NCBI RefSeq assembly: GCF_004217185.1 | Contig: NZ_SHKL01000001.1 | Span: forward strand, 2,006,001 to 2,070,000 | Direction of reading: 5' to 3' | Source: Pseudonocardia sediminis | Lineage (GTDB): Bacteria; Actinomycetota; Actinomycetes; Mycobacteriales; Pseudonocardiaceae | DNA: 64,000 nt | Shown here: positions 47,305 through 55,362 of the stretch, in pieces | How positions within the stretch are numbered: the stretch's first letter is position 1 | Layout of the letters: each line of letters starts with the position of its first letter | Translations under genes and position numbers: made by a program | The notes under the pieces: model-generated | Databases searched by the model: none | Told to the model about the DNA's origin: nothing | The model's input: only the letters and a program-made list of their open reading frames with translations

Positions 47305-47919
47305 ATGCCCCAGGGACAGGTGACGTCGGTTCCCGCCGACGGGCTGACCACCCGCCAGCGCCGCAACCGTCCGTTGCTGGTGGTGCACACCGGCGTCATG
47401 AAGGGGAAGTCGACGGCCGCGTTCGGCCTCGCGCTGCGCGGCTGGACGCAGGGCTGGTCGATCGGGGTGTTCCAGTTCGTGAAGTCGGCGAAGTGGAAGG
47501 TCGGCGAGGAGGAGGCGTTCCGCGCGCTGGGCCGGGTGCACGAGCAGACCGGCGAGGGCGGGCCCGTCGAGTGGCACAAGATGGGCGCCGGCTGGAGCTG
47601 GTCGCGCAAGTCCGGCACCGAGGACGACCACGCCGCGGCCGCCGCCGAGGGCTGGGCCGAGATCCGGCGCCGGATCGAGGCCCAGACCCACCAGGTCTAC
47701 GTCCTCGACGAGTTCACCTACCCGATCAAGTGGGGCTGGGTCGACGTGCACGAGGTCGTCGAGGTGCTCGCCGCCCGCGAGGGACGCCAGCACGTGATCG
47801 TCACCGGCCGCGACGCCGCCCCGGAGCTGGTCGAGGCCGCGGACCTGGTGATGGAGACCTCCAAGGTCAAGCACCCGATGGACGCCGGTCAGAAGGGTCA
47901 GCGGGGGATCGAGTGGTGA
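47305..47919 (+). CDS. cobO: Cob(I)yrinic acid a,c-diamide adenosyltransferase
   Basis: A 204-residue adenosyltransferase that transfers adenosyl from ATP to cob(I)alamin precursors. The P-loop TGVMKGKSTAAFG is near residue 30. QFVKSAKWKVGEEEAF near 60 and VYVLDEFTYPIKWGWV near 132 are conserved CobO segments. The start at 47305 follows GAGGAGGAG. It sits 73 bases after the chelatase gene and four bases before cobB, so cobO-cobB are coexpressed. Confidence 0.95.
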   Translation: MPQGQVTSVPADGLTTRQRRNRPLLVVHTGVMKGKSTAAFGLALRGWTQGWSIGVFQFVKSAKWKVGEEEAFRALGRVHEQTGEGGPVEWHKMGAGWSWSRKSGTEDDHAAAAAEGWAEIRRRIEAQTHQVYVLDEFTYPIKWGWVDVHEVVEVLAAREGRQHVIVTGRDAAPELVEAADLVMETSKVKHPMDAGQKGQRGIEW

Positions 47920-47923
47920 CGCC

Positions 47924-49321
47924 GTGAGTACGGCACGGACCGTCGTGCTGGCGGCGCCGTCGTCGGGCAGCGGGAAGACCACCGTCTCGACGGGGCTGAT
48001 GGCCGCGCTCGCGCGGCGCGGGACCCGGGTGGCGCCGTTCAAGGTCGGGCCCGACTACATCGACCCCGGCTACCACACCCTCGCCGCCGGGCTGCCCGGC
48101 CGGAACCTCGACCCGGTGCTGGTCGGCACCGACCGGATCGCGCCGCTGGCCCGGCACGGGTCCGCCGGTGCGGACGTCGCCGTCGTCGAGGGCGTGATGG
48201 GGCTGTTCGACGGCCGGATCGCCGACGGGGCGGGGTCGACGGCGCAGGTCGCGGCGCTGCTCGGGGCCCCGGTCGTGCTGGTGGTGGATGTGCGCGGGCA
48301 GTCGCGCAGCCTGGCGGCGCTGCTGCACGGCTTCCGCTCGTTCGACGCCGACATCGACGTGGCCGGGGTGATCCTCAACCGGGTCGGCAGCCCGCGGCAC
48401 GTCGAGGTGCTGACCGCGGCGGCCGACGAGGCCGGGCTGCCGGTGCTCGGGGCGGTGCCGCGCCGCGCGGAGCTGGTCGTGCCGTCGCGGCATCTCGGTC
48501 TGGTCACCGCGGCCGAGCACGGCGCGGCCGCGCGGGCGGCGGTCGACGCGATGGCCGAGCTCGTCGCGACCCACGTCGACCTCGACGCCGTCGTGGCGAC
48601 GGCGCGGCCGCTGCCGGAGGGCCCGGTCTGGGACCCCGGTGCCGAGATCGCCCGGGTGCGGGCCGCCTCCGGAGACGGGCCGGCCGCCCGGGGACCGGTG
48701 ATCGCTGTCGCCGGGGGGCCGGCGTTCGGGTTCGGTTACACCGAGCACGCCGAGCTGCTGCGTGCCGCCGGTGCCGAGGTGGCGCTCGTCGACCCGCTGC
48801 GCGACGGGTCGCTGCCCGAGGGCACCGCCGGGCTGGTCCTGCCCGGCGGGTTCCCCGAGGAGCACGTCGCCGCGCTCGGGGCGAACGCGCCGTTGCGGAC
48901 CGCGATCGCGGCGCTGGCCGGGACCGGCGCGCCGGTGCACGCCGAGTGCGGCGGGCTTCTCTACCTGTGTCGCGAGCTCGACGGCGTGGAGATGTGCGGG
49001 GTGCTGCCGGCGACCGGCGCGATGACCGAGCGGCTGACGCTGGGCTACCGCGAGGCCGTCGCCGTGACGGGGTCGTCGGTGTTCGACGAGGGGAGCCGGG
49101 TCTCCGGGCACGAGTTCCACCGGTGCGCGGTGACGCCGCGGGCCGGGCACGGGACCGGGGACGGAGGCCCGGCCTGGGCCTGGCGCGCGGCCGAGCCGGA
49201 GGGCTTCGTGCAGGGCGGCGTGCACGCCTCGTTCCTGCACACCCATCCGGCCGGCAACCCGGACGCGGTCGCCCGGTTCGTCACCGCCGCGAGCCGGGCG
49301 GACGCGGCCGCCCCCGCGTGA
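47924..49321 (+). CDS. cobB: Cobyrinic acid a,c-diamide synthase
   Basis: A 465-residue glutamine amidotransferase that amidates the a and c carboxyl groups. APSSGSGKTTVSTGLMAAL at the N-terminus is the P-loop, FKVGPDYIDPGYH and EGVMGLFDG are diagnostic, and the glutaminase domain has HAECGGLLYLCREL with the nucleophile near residue 341 and GHEFHRC near the C-terminus. The GTG start follows cobO closely. The stop overlaps the GTG of the CobE-like gene by four bases. Confidence 0.95.
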   Translation: MSTARTVVLAAPSSGSGKTTVSTGLMAALARRGTRVAPFKVGPDYIDPGYHTLAAGLPGRNLDPVLVGTDRIAPLARHGSAGADVAVVEGVMGLFDGRIADGAGSTAQVAALLGAPVVLVVDVRGQSRSLAALLHGFRSFDADIDVAGVILNRVGSPRHVEVLTAAADEAGLPVLGAVPRRAELVVPSRHLGLVTAAEHGAAARAAVDAMAELVATHVDLDAVVATARPLPEGPVWDPGAEIARVRAASGDGPAARGPVIAVAGGPAFGFGYTEHAELLRAAGAEVALVDPLRDGSLPEGTAGLVLPGGFPEEHVAALGANAPLRTAIAALAGTGAPVHAECGGLLYLCRELDGVEMCGVLPATGAMTERLTLGYREAVAVTGSSVFDEGSRVSGHEFHRCAVTPRAGHGTGDGGPAWAWRAAEPEGFVQGGVHASFLHTHPAGNPDAVARFVTAASRADAAAPA

Positions 49322-49767
49322 CCGGACCGCACCCGGAGCCGGGCCCGGGGCCGGAGCCCGGGTCGGGCCTCGTGGTCGGGATCGGGGCGCGGCGCGGGGT
49401 CACGGCCGGGGCGGTGCGCGCGCTGCTGGACCGGGTCGCCGCCGAGCACGGGCTCGACCTCGCCGGGGCGGTGGTCGCGACCCTGGAGACCAAGCTCGAC
49501 GAGCCGGGCCTGCGGGACGCGGTGACGGGGTCCACGCTCCTCGGCCTCCCCGCCGAGGTGCTGGCCGGCGTCACGGTGCCGCACCCGAATGATCGGGCCG
49601 AGCGGGCCGTCGGCACTCCGAGCGTCGCCGAGGCGGCGGCGCTGCACGCGGCGGGGCGGTCGGCCGGGGACGGGGCAGTGGTGACGCTCGTCGTGCCCAA
49701 GACCGCCGGCGACGGTGTGACGGTCGCCGTCGCGAGCTACCGCCGACACCGCCGGAACGGTCCCTGA
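49318..49767 (+). CDS. CobE/CbiG C-terminal-domain protein
   Basis: A 149-residue cobalamin-biosynthesis protein of the CobE/CbiG C-terminal type. It has VVGIGARRGVTAGAVRALLD, VATLETKLDEPGLRDAV and TPSVAEAAALHAAG. In the anaerobic pathway the full CbiG opens the C-20 lactone; in aerobic organisms CobE is a small protein of uncertain role. It overlaps cobB by four bases and ends the upstream operon before the riboswitch. Confidence 0.85.
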   Translation: MTGPHPEPGPGPEPGSGLVVGIGARRGVTAGAVRALLDRVAAEHGLDLAGAVVATLETKLDEPGLRDAVTGSTLLGLPAEVLAGVTVPHPNDRAERAVGTPSVAEAAALHAAGRSAGDGAVVTLVVPKTAGDGVTVAVASYRRHRRNGP

Positions 49768-49865
49768 ACAGCGGCGACACCGGCACAAGAGGGGCCGGGC
49801 AGGTGTGTCGAGTACCTCGCGGGCTCGGTCGGAGCATGCATCGGTCGTTATGCTCACCCCTTCAG

Positions 49866-49968
49866 CCGTCGTGTGGGAACCCGGTGCGAGTCCGGGGCGG
49901 TCCCGCCACTGTCACCGGGCACGCCCCTCACCGGGCGCGACCGGGAGCCAGACCTCACCCACGGCGTA
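49866..49968 (+). promoter_or_regulatory. Cobalamin riboswitch upstream of the cysG/cobA fusion
   Basis: Conserved segments are readable: GGGAACCCGGTGCGAGTCC near 49875, then GGCGGTCCCGCCACTGT (the B12 box region), and GAGCCAGACCTC near 49945. The short closing stem GTGGG/CCCAC brackets the core. It lies about 40 bases before the GTG of the next gene, whose expression it probably shuts off when adenosylcobalamin is plentiful. Confidence 0.88.
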
Positions 49969-50008
49969 CGCACCGCTGCCGGGCGTGGACACCCGGGGAA
50001 GGAGCGCC

Positions 50009-51244
50009 GTGAACCGCGCGCACGAGCAGTACCTGGTCGGTCTCGACCTGGCCGGACGGCGGGTCGTCGTGGTCGGGGGAGGGCAGGTCGCCCAGCGCCG
50101 GGTCGCGAAGCTCATCGCCTCCGGAGCGGTGGTCGAGGTCGTCTCGCCCGAGGTGACCCCGGCCGTCGAGGGCATGGCCGCGGCCCGCGAGATCGCCTGG
50201 ACGCCGCGTCGCTTCGACGACGGCGACCTCGAGGGCGCCTGGTACGCGATCGCGGCGACCGACGACCCGGCCGTGAACCAGCAGGTCACCTCCGAGGCCG
50301 ACCGTCACCGCATCTTCTGCGTCCGCGCCGACGACGGCCAGGCCGGCACCGCGGTCACGCCCGCGACCGGCGAGTTCGACGGGCTCACCGTCGGCGTGCT
50401 GGCCCGCGGCGCGCACCGGCGCTCGGCCGCGGTCCGGACCGCCCTGGTCGAGGCGCTGCAGGCCGGCGTCGTCGACGACTCCGCGGAGGACCCGCTGCCC
50501 GGCGTCGCGCTGGTCGGCGGCGGCCCCGGCGACCCGGAGCTGATCACCGTGCGCGGGCGGCGGCTGCTCTCCCGCGCCCAGGTCGTCGTGGCCGACCGGC
50601 TCGGCCCGCGCGACCTGATCGACGAGCTCTCCCCGGACGTCGAGGTGATCGACGCCTCGAAGATCCCCTACGGCCGCGCGATGGCCCAGCAGCGGATCAA
50701 CGAGCTGCTGGTCGAGCACGCGAAGGCGGGACGGTTCGTGGTGCGCCTCAAGGGCGGCGACCCGTTCGTCTACGGGCGCGGGTTCGAGGAGGTGCAGGCG
50801 TGCGCCGAGGCCGGGGTCCCGGTGACGGTCGTTCCCGGCATCACCAGCGCGTTCGCCGCCCCGGCGCTGGCCGGGGTCCCGGTGAGCCACCGCGGGGTGG
50901 CGCACGAGATCGTCGTCGTCTCCGGGCACGTCGCCCCGGACGACCCGCGCAGCCTCACCGACTGGGAGGCACTGGGCCGGATGACCGGCACCGTAGTGCT
51001 GATGATGGCGGTGGAGCGGATCGGGGTGTTCGCCGACGTGCTCGTCGCGAACGGGCGCCCGGCCGACACCCCCGTCGTGATCGTCCAGGACGGGACGACG
51101 CGCATACAGCGCACCGTGCGGGCCACCCTCGCCACGGCCGGCCGCGTCGCGAAGGACGAGGAGGTCAGCCCACCCGCGATCGTGGTGATCGGGCCGGTGG
51201 CCGGGCTGGACGCGCCCGGGCCCGGCGGTGCGGGAGCCGCGTAG
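50009..51244 (+). CDS. CysG-like fusion: precorrin-2 dehydrogenase + uroporphyrinogen-III methyltransferase
   Basis: A 411-residue protein. The N-terminal half has the NAD-binding GGGQVAQRRVAKLIASGA and the dehydrogenase/chelatase core; the C-terminal half is a uroporphyrinogen-III C-methyltransferase (CobA type) with VALVGGGPGDPELITVRG near residue 167, GDPFVYGRG near 250 and VVPGITSAFAAPALAGVP. It makes precorrin-2 and can divert it to siroheme. It is preceded by a cobalamin riboswitch, so its main job is probably feeding the B12 pathway. The GTG at 50009 follows GGAAGGAG. Confidence 0.92.
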   Translation: MNRAHEQYLVGLDLAGRRVVVVGGGQVAQRRVAKLIASGAVVEVVSPEVTPAVEGMAAAREIAWTPRRFDDGDLEGAWYAIAATDDPAVNQQVTSEADRHRIFCVRADDGQAGTAVTPATGEFDGLTVGVLARGAHRRSAAVRTALVEALQAGVVDDSAEDPLPGVALVGGGPGDPELITVRGRRLLSRAQVVVADRLGPRDLIDELSPDVEVIDASKIPYGRAMAQQRINELLVEHAKAGRFVVRLKGGDPFVYGRGFEEVQACAEAGVPVTVVPGITSAFAAPALAGVPVSHRGVAHEIVVVSGHVAPDDPRSLTDWEALGRMTGTVVLMMAVERIGVFADVLVANGRPADTPVVIVQDGTTRIQRTVRATLATAGRVAKDEEVSPPAIVVIGPVAGLDAPGPGGAGAA

Positions 51245-51283
51245 CCCCCGCGCCGCACCGGCCCGGCGTGGCGGTGCCGGGTG

Positions 51284-51832
51284 TCAGGACGCCGCGGCGG
51301 CGTCGTTCTCGGTGGAGGCCCCGGCCTGGCTCAGCGTGCCGTCGGCGCTCTCCAGGTGCGCGCGGACGAACCACTGGTACTGCTCGAGGTCCGCCGACTG
51401 CCCGGTCAGCATGTCCTCGGTCACGTGGTCGATCTTGCCGGTGCTGTCGATCGCGGCCCGGTGGTCGCCGACGACGCCGGAGTAGACGAGGTCGAGCGCG
51501 CCCAGGTGCTTGATCGCGGCGCCGCGGCCGATCGAGTAGTCGTCCCAGCTGCGGGCGGCGACGAGGGCGCCGGGCGTGCCGGTCGGCGAGCCGCCGAGGG
51601 TCGCGATGCGCTCGGCGACGGCGTCGACCATCTCGCGCACGCCGTCGACCTGCGGGTCGAGCATGGTGTGCACGGCGATGAAGTGCGGGCCCACGACGTT
51701 CCAGTGGACGTGCTTGAGCGTCAGCGCGAGGTCGTTGAGGGCGTTGAGGCGGTCCTGCAGGATGCGGACGACCTCACCGGCCTGGTCGCGCTCGATGCCG
51801 GGAACGGTGTACTGGACGGTGTCGGTCGACAC
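51284..51832 (-). CDS. dps: Dps-family DNA-protection ferritin
   Basis: A 182-residue Dps protein that binds DNA and oxidises iron with hydrogen peroxide. The ferroxidase ligands are recognisable: the helix LALTLKHVHWNVVGPHFIAVHTMLD near residue 36 and the downstream VDAVAERIATLGG. C-terminal HLESADGTLSQAG is followed by an Ala/Ser-rich tail. It is divergent from a MarR-like gene, which may regulate it. Iron protection fits the metal theme of the region. Confidence 0.92.
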   Translation of the reverse strand: MSTDTVQYTVPGIERDQAGEVVRILQDRLNALNDLALTLKHVHWNVVGPHFIAVHTMLDPQVDGVREMVDAVAERIATLGGSPTGTPGALVAARSWDDYSIGRGAAIKHLGALDLVYSGVVGDHRAAIDSTGKIDHVTEDMLTGQSADLEQYQWFVRAHLESADGTLSQAGASTENDAAAAS

Positions 51833-51972
51833 GTGGTGTCCTCTCGAAGTGATGGCGGGTCACGGGACGGACGTCGTCCGGCCGTGACCGTCGGACTTCC
51901 CGCCTACCCCGCCCGCGGCCGGTCATGCACGCGAGTCGTGCGAAGCCGATTACCGAGTGCGACCATCGACGG

Positions 51973-52458
51973 GTGAGCCCATCGCCCGCCCCGCCCGACG
52001 GGGACGCCCTCGTCGACGCCGTGATGACGGCCAGCCGTGCGCTGCTGGCGGTCGCCGCGCGGTCGGTGGCGGCGGTCGACGAGGACGTCACGTTGCCGCA
52101 GTACCGGACGCTGGTCGTGCTCGCCCAGTACGGGGCCCGCCGTCCCGCGGACCTGGCCGCCTCGCTGTCGGTGACCCCGTCCACCGCGACCCGGATGTGC
52201 GACCGCCTGGTGGCGAAGGGCCTGATCGACCGCGAGCGGTCCGACGACGACCGGCGGGCCGTCGGGGTCGCGCTGACCAGGGCGGGGGAGGACCTGGTGC
52301 GTGACGTCACCGGCCGCCGCCGCAAGGAGCTCGGCACCCTGCTCGGCGCGATGCCCGAGAGCGGCCGTCTCGCCGTCGTGGAGGCCCTGCGGTCGTTCGC
52401 CGCCGCGGCCGGGGAGATCCCGGAGACGGAGTGGGCGGTCGCACCGACCCCGCTGTGA
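51973..52458 (+). CDS. MarR-family transcriptional regulator
   Basis: A 161-residue winged-helix regulator. LPQYRTLVVLAQYGARRPADLAASLSV precedes the recognition helix TPSTATRMCDRLVAKGLIDRE. DDRRAVGVALTRAGEDL follows, which is the MarR wing. The GTG at 51973 is the likely start; an upstream ATG adds 16 atypical residues. The gene is divergent from dps, with about 140 bases between, and so is a candidate regulator of it. It is followed by the second riboswitch. Confidence 0.85.
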   Translation: MSPSPAPPDGDALVDAVMTASRALLAVAARSVAAVDEDVTLPQYRTLVVLAQYGARRPADLAASLSVTPSTATRMCDRLVAKGLIDRERSDDDRRAVGVALTRAGEDLVRDVTGRRRKELGTLLGAMPESGRLAVVEALRSFAAAAGEIPETEWAVAPTPL

Positions 52459-52528
52459 CGTTGCGCCGGTAGGCCGGTCGGGACCGGGTCCGGGTTGACC
52501 ACCGCGCCCCGCCGTGGTGATGTCGTCG

Positions 52529-52711
52529 GCGACGACGGTGCAGGAAGCCGGTGCGAATCCGGCGCGGTCCCGCCACTGTCATCGGGGAGCACGTCCCACC
52601 GCGGCCCCGTTCCTCCGGGGACGGGACGTCGTGGACGGTCACTGCCGGTACCCACCGGTGGGAAGACCGGGCCGTGCGGATCCGGGAAGCCAGGAGACTG
52701 GCCGTCGTCGC
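52529..52711 (+). promoter_or_regulatory. Second cobalamin riboswitch
   Basis: A perfect ten-base closing stem, GCGACGACGG (52529-52538) with CCGTCGTCGC (52702-52711), brackets the core. Inside are GGAAGCCGGTGCGAATCC, GCGCGGTCCCGCCACTGTCA and GAAGCCAGGAGACTGG, all conserved cobalamin-riboswitch blocks. A long Pro/Gly-coded-looking arm between is a variable stem. It controls only the 149-residue gene that follows. Confidence 0.92.
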
Positions 52712-52786
52712 GCGGTATCGGTGGGCGCGAGGCCCGCGGAGCCGCGGATCCGACGGCAGAGGGCGCGGACCCTCGAGGAGGCCACG

Positions 52787-53236
52787 ATGACCGGCGACGG
52801 TCCTGCTACCACCCCTGCCCGCGCGGGCACGCTCGTCGTGCTCGGCGCGACCGGTCCGGCCGGATCCTCCGACGGCGGATCCTCCGACGCCGGGCCGTCC
52901 GGCCCCGAGCGGGCCGCCGACCTGCTCGCCGCGGCCGACGTCGTGTTCACCGGTCCGGCCGGGCCCGGCGCCGATCCCGAGTCGACGGTGCTGTTCTACG
53001 TCGAGGCCTGGCGGGTCGAGCCGGTCCGCCCGGGCGAGGCGGCACGGCGGATCGCCGAGGTGCTCGACGGCGCCCCGGGGCGGGTCGCGGTGCTGGTGAC
53101 GGCCGGGCCGCCGTCCGCCGACACCGCCATGACCGCCGCGCTGGACGGCCTGCGGCACACGGCTCCCGGGATCCGGGTCCGGGACACCGGCGCGGTCGCG
53201 CTGCTGCCCCCGCGCCGGGTGCCGCTCGGGTCCTGA
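52787..53236 (+). CDS. Riboswitch-controlled protein, degenerate tetrapyrrole-methylase-like
   Basis: A 149-residue protein that is not confidently assignable. The opening TLVVLGATGPAG resembles the first strand and glycine loop of tetrapyrrole methylases, and PGRVAVLVTAGPPSADTAMTAAL followed by APGIRVRDTGAV resembles the CobI/CbiL GDP(xx)Y helix and strand in altered form. The second half of a methylase (residues beyond about 120) is missing. It could be a truncated relic of a precorrin methyltransferase, or a small corrinoid-related protein. The preceding cobalamin riboswitch makes a B12-related role credible. ATG 52787 has a GAGGAGG site upstream. The next plus-strand gene is far away. Confidence 0.55.
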   Translation: MTGDGPATTPARAGTLVVLGATGPAGSSDGGSSDAGPSGPERAADLLAAADVVFTGPAGPGADPESTVLFYVEAWRVEPVRPGEAARRIAEVLDGAPGRVAVLVTAGPPSADTAMTAALDGLRHTAPGIRVRDTGAVALLPPRRVPLGS

Positions 53237-53242
53237 CCCCGC

Positions 53243-54325
53243 TCAGACGCGGGCGGACCGCCCGCGGACCAGCAGCCAGATCAGGTACGGGGCGCCGATC
53301 GCGGCGGTGACGATCCCGACCGGAAGCTCCGCGGGGAGCACGGTGCGCGCGATCAGGTCGGAGACCACCACCAGCAGCCCGCCGTAGACGGCGGAGGCGA
53401 GCAGCGGCGGGCGCGGCGCCCCGACCAGCCGCAGGCAGATCTGCGGCACGACCAGCGCGACGAACGCGATCGGGCCGGCGCTGGCGGTGGCCACCGCCGT
53501 CAGCGCGACGGCCAGCACGATCAGCGCGGACCGTGCCACGTTCACCCGCACGCCGAGGGCGGTCGCGGTGTCGTCGCCGAACTGCAGCGCGCCGAGCCCG
53601 AACGCCAGCAGCAGCGCGACCGGCACCAGCACCAGCAGCGCGATCGACACCGGGACGACGTTCTCCCAGCCGCGGGCGTTGAGGCTGCCGGTGAGCCACA
53701 CCGTGGCGCGGGCGGCGTCACCGATCCGGGCGGCGATGAGCAGCCAGGACGTCACCGCCGTCGCGGCCGCCCCCACCCCCACCCCGACCAGCACGAGGCG
53801 GTAGCCGTCGATGCCGCGCCGCCACGCCAGGCCGTAGACCAGCCCGGCGGTGAGCAGCCCGCCGGCCAGCGAGGCGAGCGGCAGCCCGGCCGCGGACAGC
53901 GCGACGGTGGACGAACCGCCGCCGAGGACGATCACCACCACCGCCGCGGTGCCGGCGCCTGCGGTGACGCCGAGGATGTCCGGGCTGGCCAGCGGGTTGC
54001 GGGCGACGGTCTGGGTGATCGCCCCGCCGATCCCGAGCGCGGCCCCGACCAGCGCCCCGGTCAGCGACCGGGGCAGCCGCAGCTGCCAGACGACGAACTG
54101 CTGCCCGCGGGTGCCGCCCCCGGCCAGCGCGGCCAGCACGTCGCCCAGCGGGATGGGGAAGTCGCCGCGCCCGACGTTCACCGCGACGGCCAGCACCAGC
54201 AGCACGAGCCCGGCCGCGGTCACCGCCAGCATCCGCGGGCGCCAGACCCCGGACAGGCCGCGCCAGCGCAGCGCGGGGCGTCCCGCCACGGTCACGGCGG
54301 ACGCGGCGGGAGCCGGGGCGCTCAC
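53243..54325 (-). CDS. FecCD-type siderophore ABC permease (second subunit)
   Basis: A 360-residue polytopic permease of the FecCD/BtuC family with about nine to ten hydrophobic segments. LRLPRSLTGALVGAALGIGGAITQTVARNPLASPDILG near residue 90 is the conserved first-half motif, and SAGPIAFVALVVPQICLRLVG near 285 the cytoplasmic coupling region that contacts the ATPase. It is paired with the neighbouring permease, overlapping by four bases, so the two likely form a heterodimeric channel. No ATP-binding FecE protein or substrate-binding protein is adjacent. In context it imports an iron-siderophore complex. Confidence 0.9.
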   Translation of the reverse strand: MSAPAPAASAVTVAGRPALRWRGLSGVWRPRMLAVTAAGLVLLVLAVAVNVGRGDFPIPLGDVLAALAGGGTRGQQFVVWQLRLPRSLTGALVGAALGIGGAITQTVARNPLASPDILGVTAGAGTAAVVVIVLGGGSSTVALSAAGLPLASLAGGLLTAGLVYGLAWRRGIDGYRLVLVGVGVGAAATAVTSWLLIAARIGDAARATVWLTGSLNARGWENVVPVSIALLVLVPVALLLAFGLGALQFGDDTATALGVRVNVARSALIVLAVALTAVATASAGPIAFVALVVPQICLRLVGAPRPPLLASAVYGGLLVVVSDLIARTVLPAELPVGIVTAAIGAPYLIWLLVRGRSARV

Positions 54326-55362
54326 AGCGACGCCATCCGCCGTCGCCGCACCAGCGCGACGAAGAACGGCGCGCCGACCAGAGCGAGCACGATCCCGACC
54401 TCCAGCTCTCCGGGGCGCACCACGACCCGCCCGATGACGTCCGCGGTCAGCAGCAGCACCGCGCCCGCCAGCCCGGACGCGGGCACCAGCCAGCGCTGGT
54501 CCGGCCCGGTGACGGCGCGGCAGACGTGCGGCACGATCAGACCGACGAACGCGATCGGCCCGCACGCCGCGACCGCCGACCCGGTGAGCAGCGTGATCGC
54601 GGCCAGACCGGTCCAGCGGACCCGGGTGAGGTTCGTCCCGAGCCCGCGCGCGACGTCCTCGCCGAGCGCCAGCAGATTGAGCCCCGGCGCGTTGATGAGC
54701 CCCAGCAGCACCCCGGCGGCCAGGAACGGCGCGACGTCGACGGCGATCGTGGCGTCCCGCCCGGCCAGCGAGCCGACCGCCCAGAACCGGAACGCGTCCA
54801 GCGTCGCGGCGTCGCTGAGCACCATCGCCGAGGTGAACGAGCCGAGCAGGGCGCTGATCGCGACCCCGGCCAGGGCGAGCGTCACCGGCGTCGCCCCGCC
54901 CCGGCCGGCCGCCCCGACGGCGAACACGACCGCGCTCGCGGCGAACGCGCCGACGAAGGAGAACCAGACGTAGCCGTACAGGTTCGTGACGCCCAGCACG
55001 GAGATGCCGAGCACGACCAGGAACGCCGCCCCCGCCTCGACGCCGAGCAGGCCCGGGTCGGCGAGCGGGTTGCGGGTGTGGCCCTGGATCAGCGCCCCGG
55101 CCATGCCCAGCGCGATCCCGACCACCACGCCGAGGAACGTCCGCGGCATCCGCAGCGTCCGGACGACGGTGTCGGCGTCGGAGTCGGTGGGGGAGACGAT
55201 CGCGGTCCAGACCAGCCGCAACGGGATCGGGTTCGCGCCCACGGCGAGACTGAGCAGGCACAGCGCCACGATCGCGACCACGAGCGCGGCGACGAGCCCG
55301 ACCCGGCGCGCGCGCAGGCTCCCCGTCCGCGGTGCGGCAGGGCGGGGCGGGGCCGCGGTCAC
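54322..55362 (-). CDS. FecCD-type siderophore ABC permease (first subunit)
   Basis: A 346-residue permease with the family pattern: LRMPRTFLGVVVGIALGMAGALIQGHTRNPLADPGLLG near residue 70 and ACGPIAFVGLIVPHVCRAVTG near 265. ANPIPLRLVWTAI opens the second segment. It lies between the ABC exporter pair and the second permease, overlapping both by four bases, in one minus-strand operon running away from the siderophore genes. Start is GTG. Confidence 0.9.
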   Translation of the reverse strand: MTAAPPRPAAPRTGSLRARRVGLVAALVVAIVALCLLSLAVGANPIPLRLVWTAIVSPTDSDADTVVRTLRMPRTFLGVVVGIALGMAGALIQGHTRNPLADPGLLGVEAGAAFLVVLGISVLGVTNLYGYVWFSFVGAFAASAVVFAVGAAGRGGATPVTLALAGVAISALLGSFTSAMVLSDAATLDAFRFWAVGSLAGRDATIAVDVAPFLAAGVLLGLINAPGLNLLALGEDVARGLGTNLTRVRWTGLAAITLLTGSAVAACGPIAFVGLIVPHVCRAVTGPDQRWLVPASGLAGAVLLLTADVIGRVVVRPGELEVGIVLALVGAPFFVALVRRRRMASL

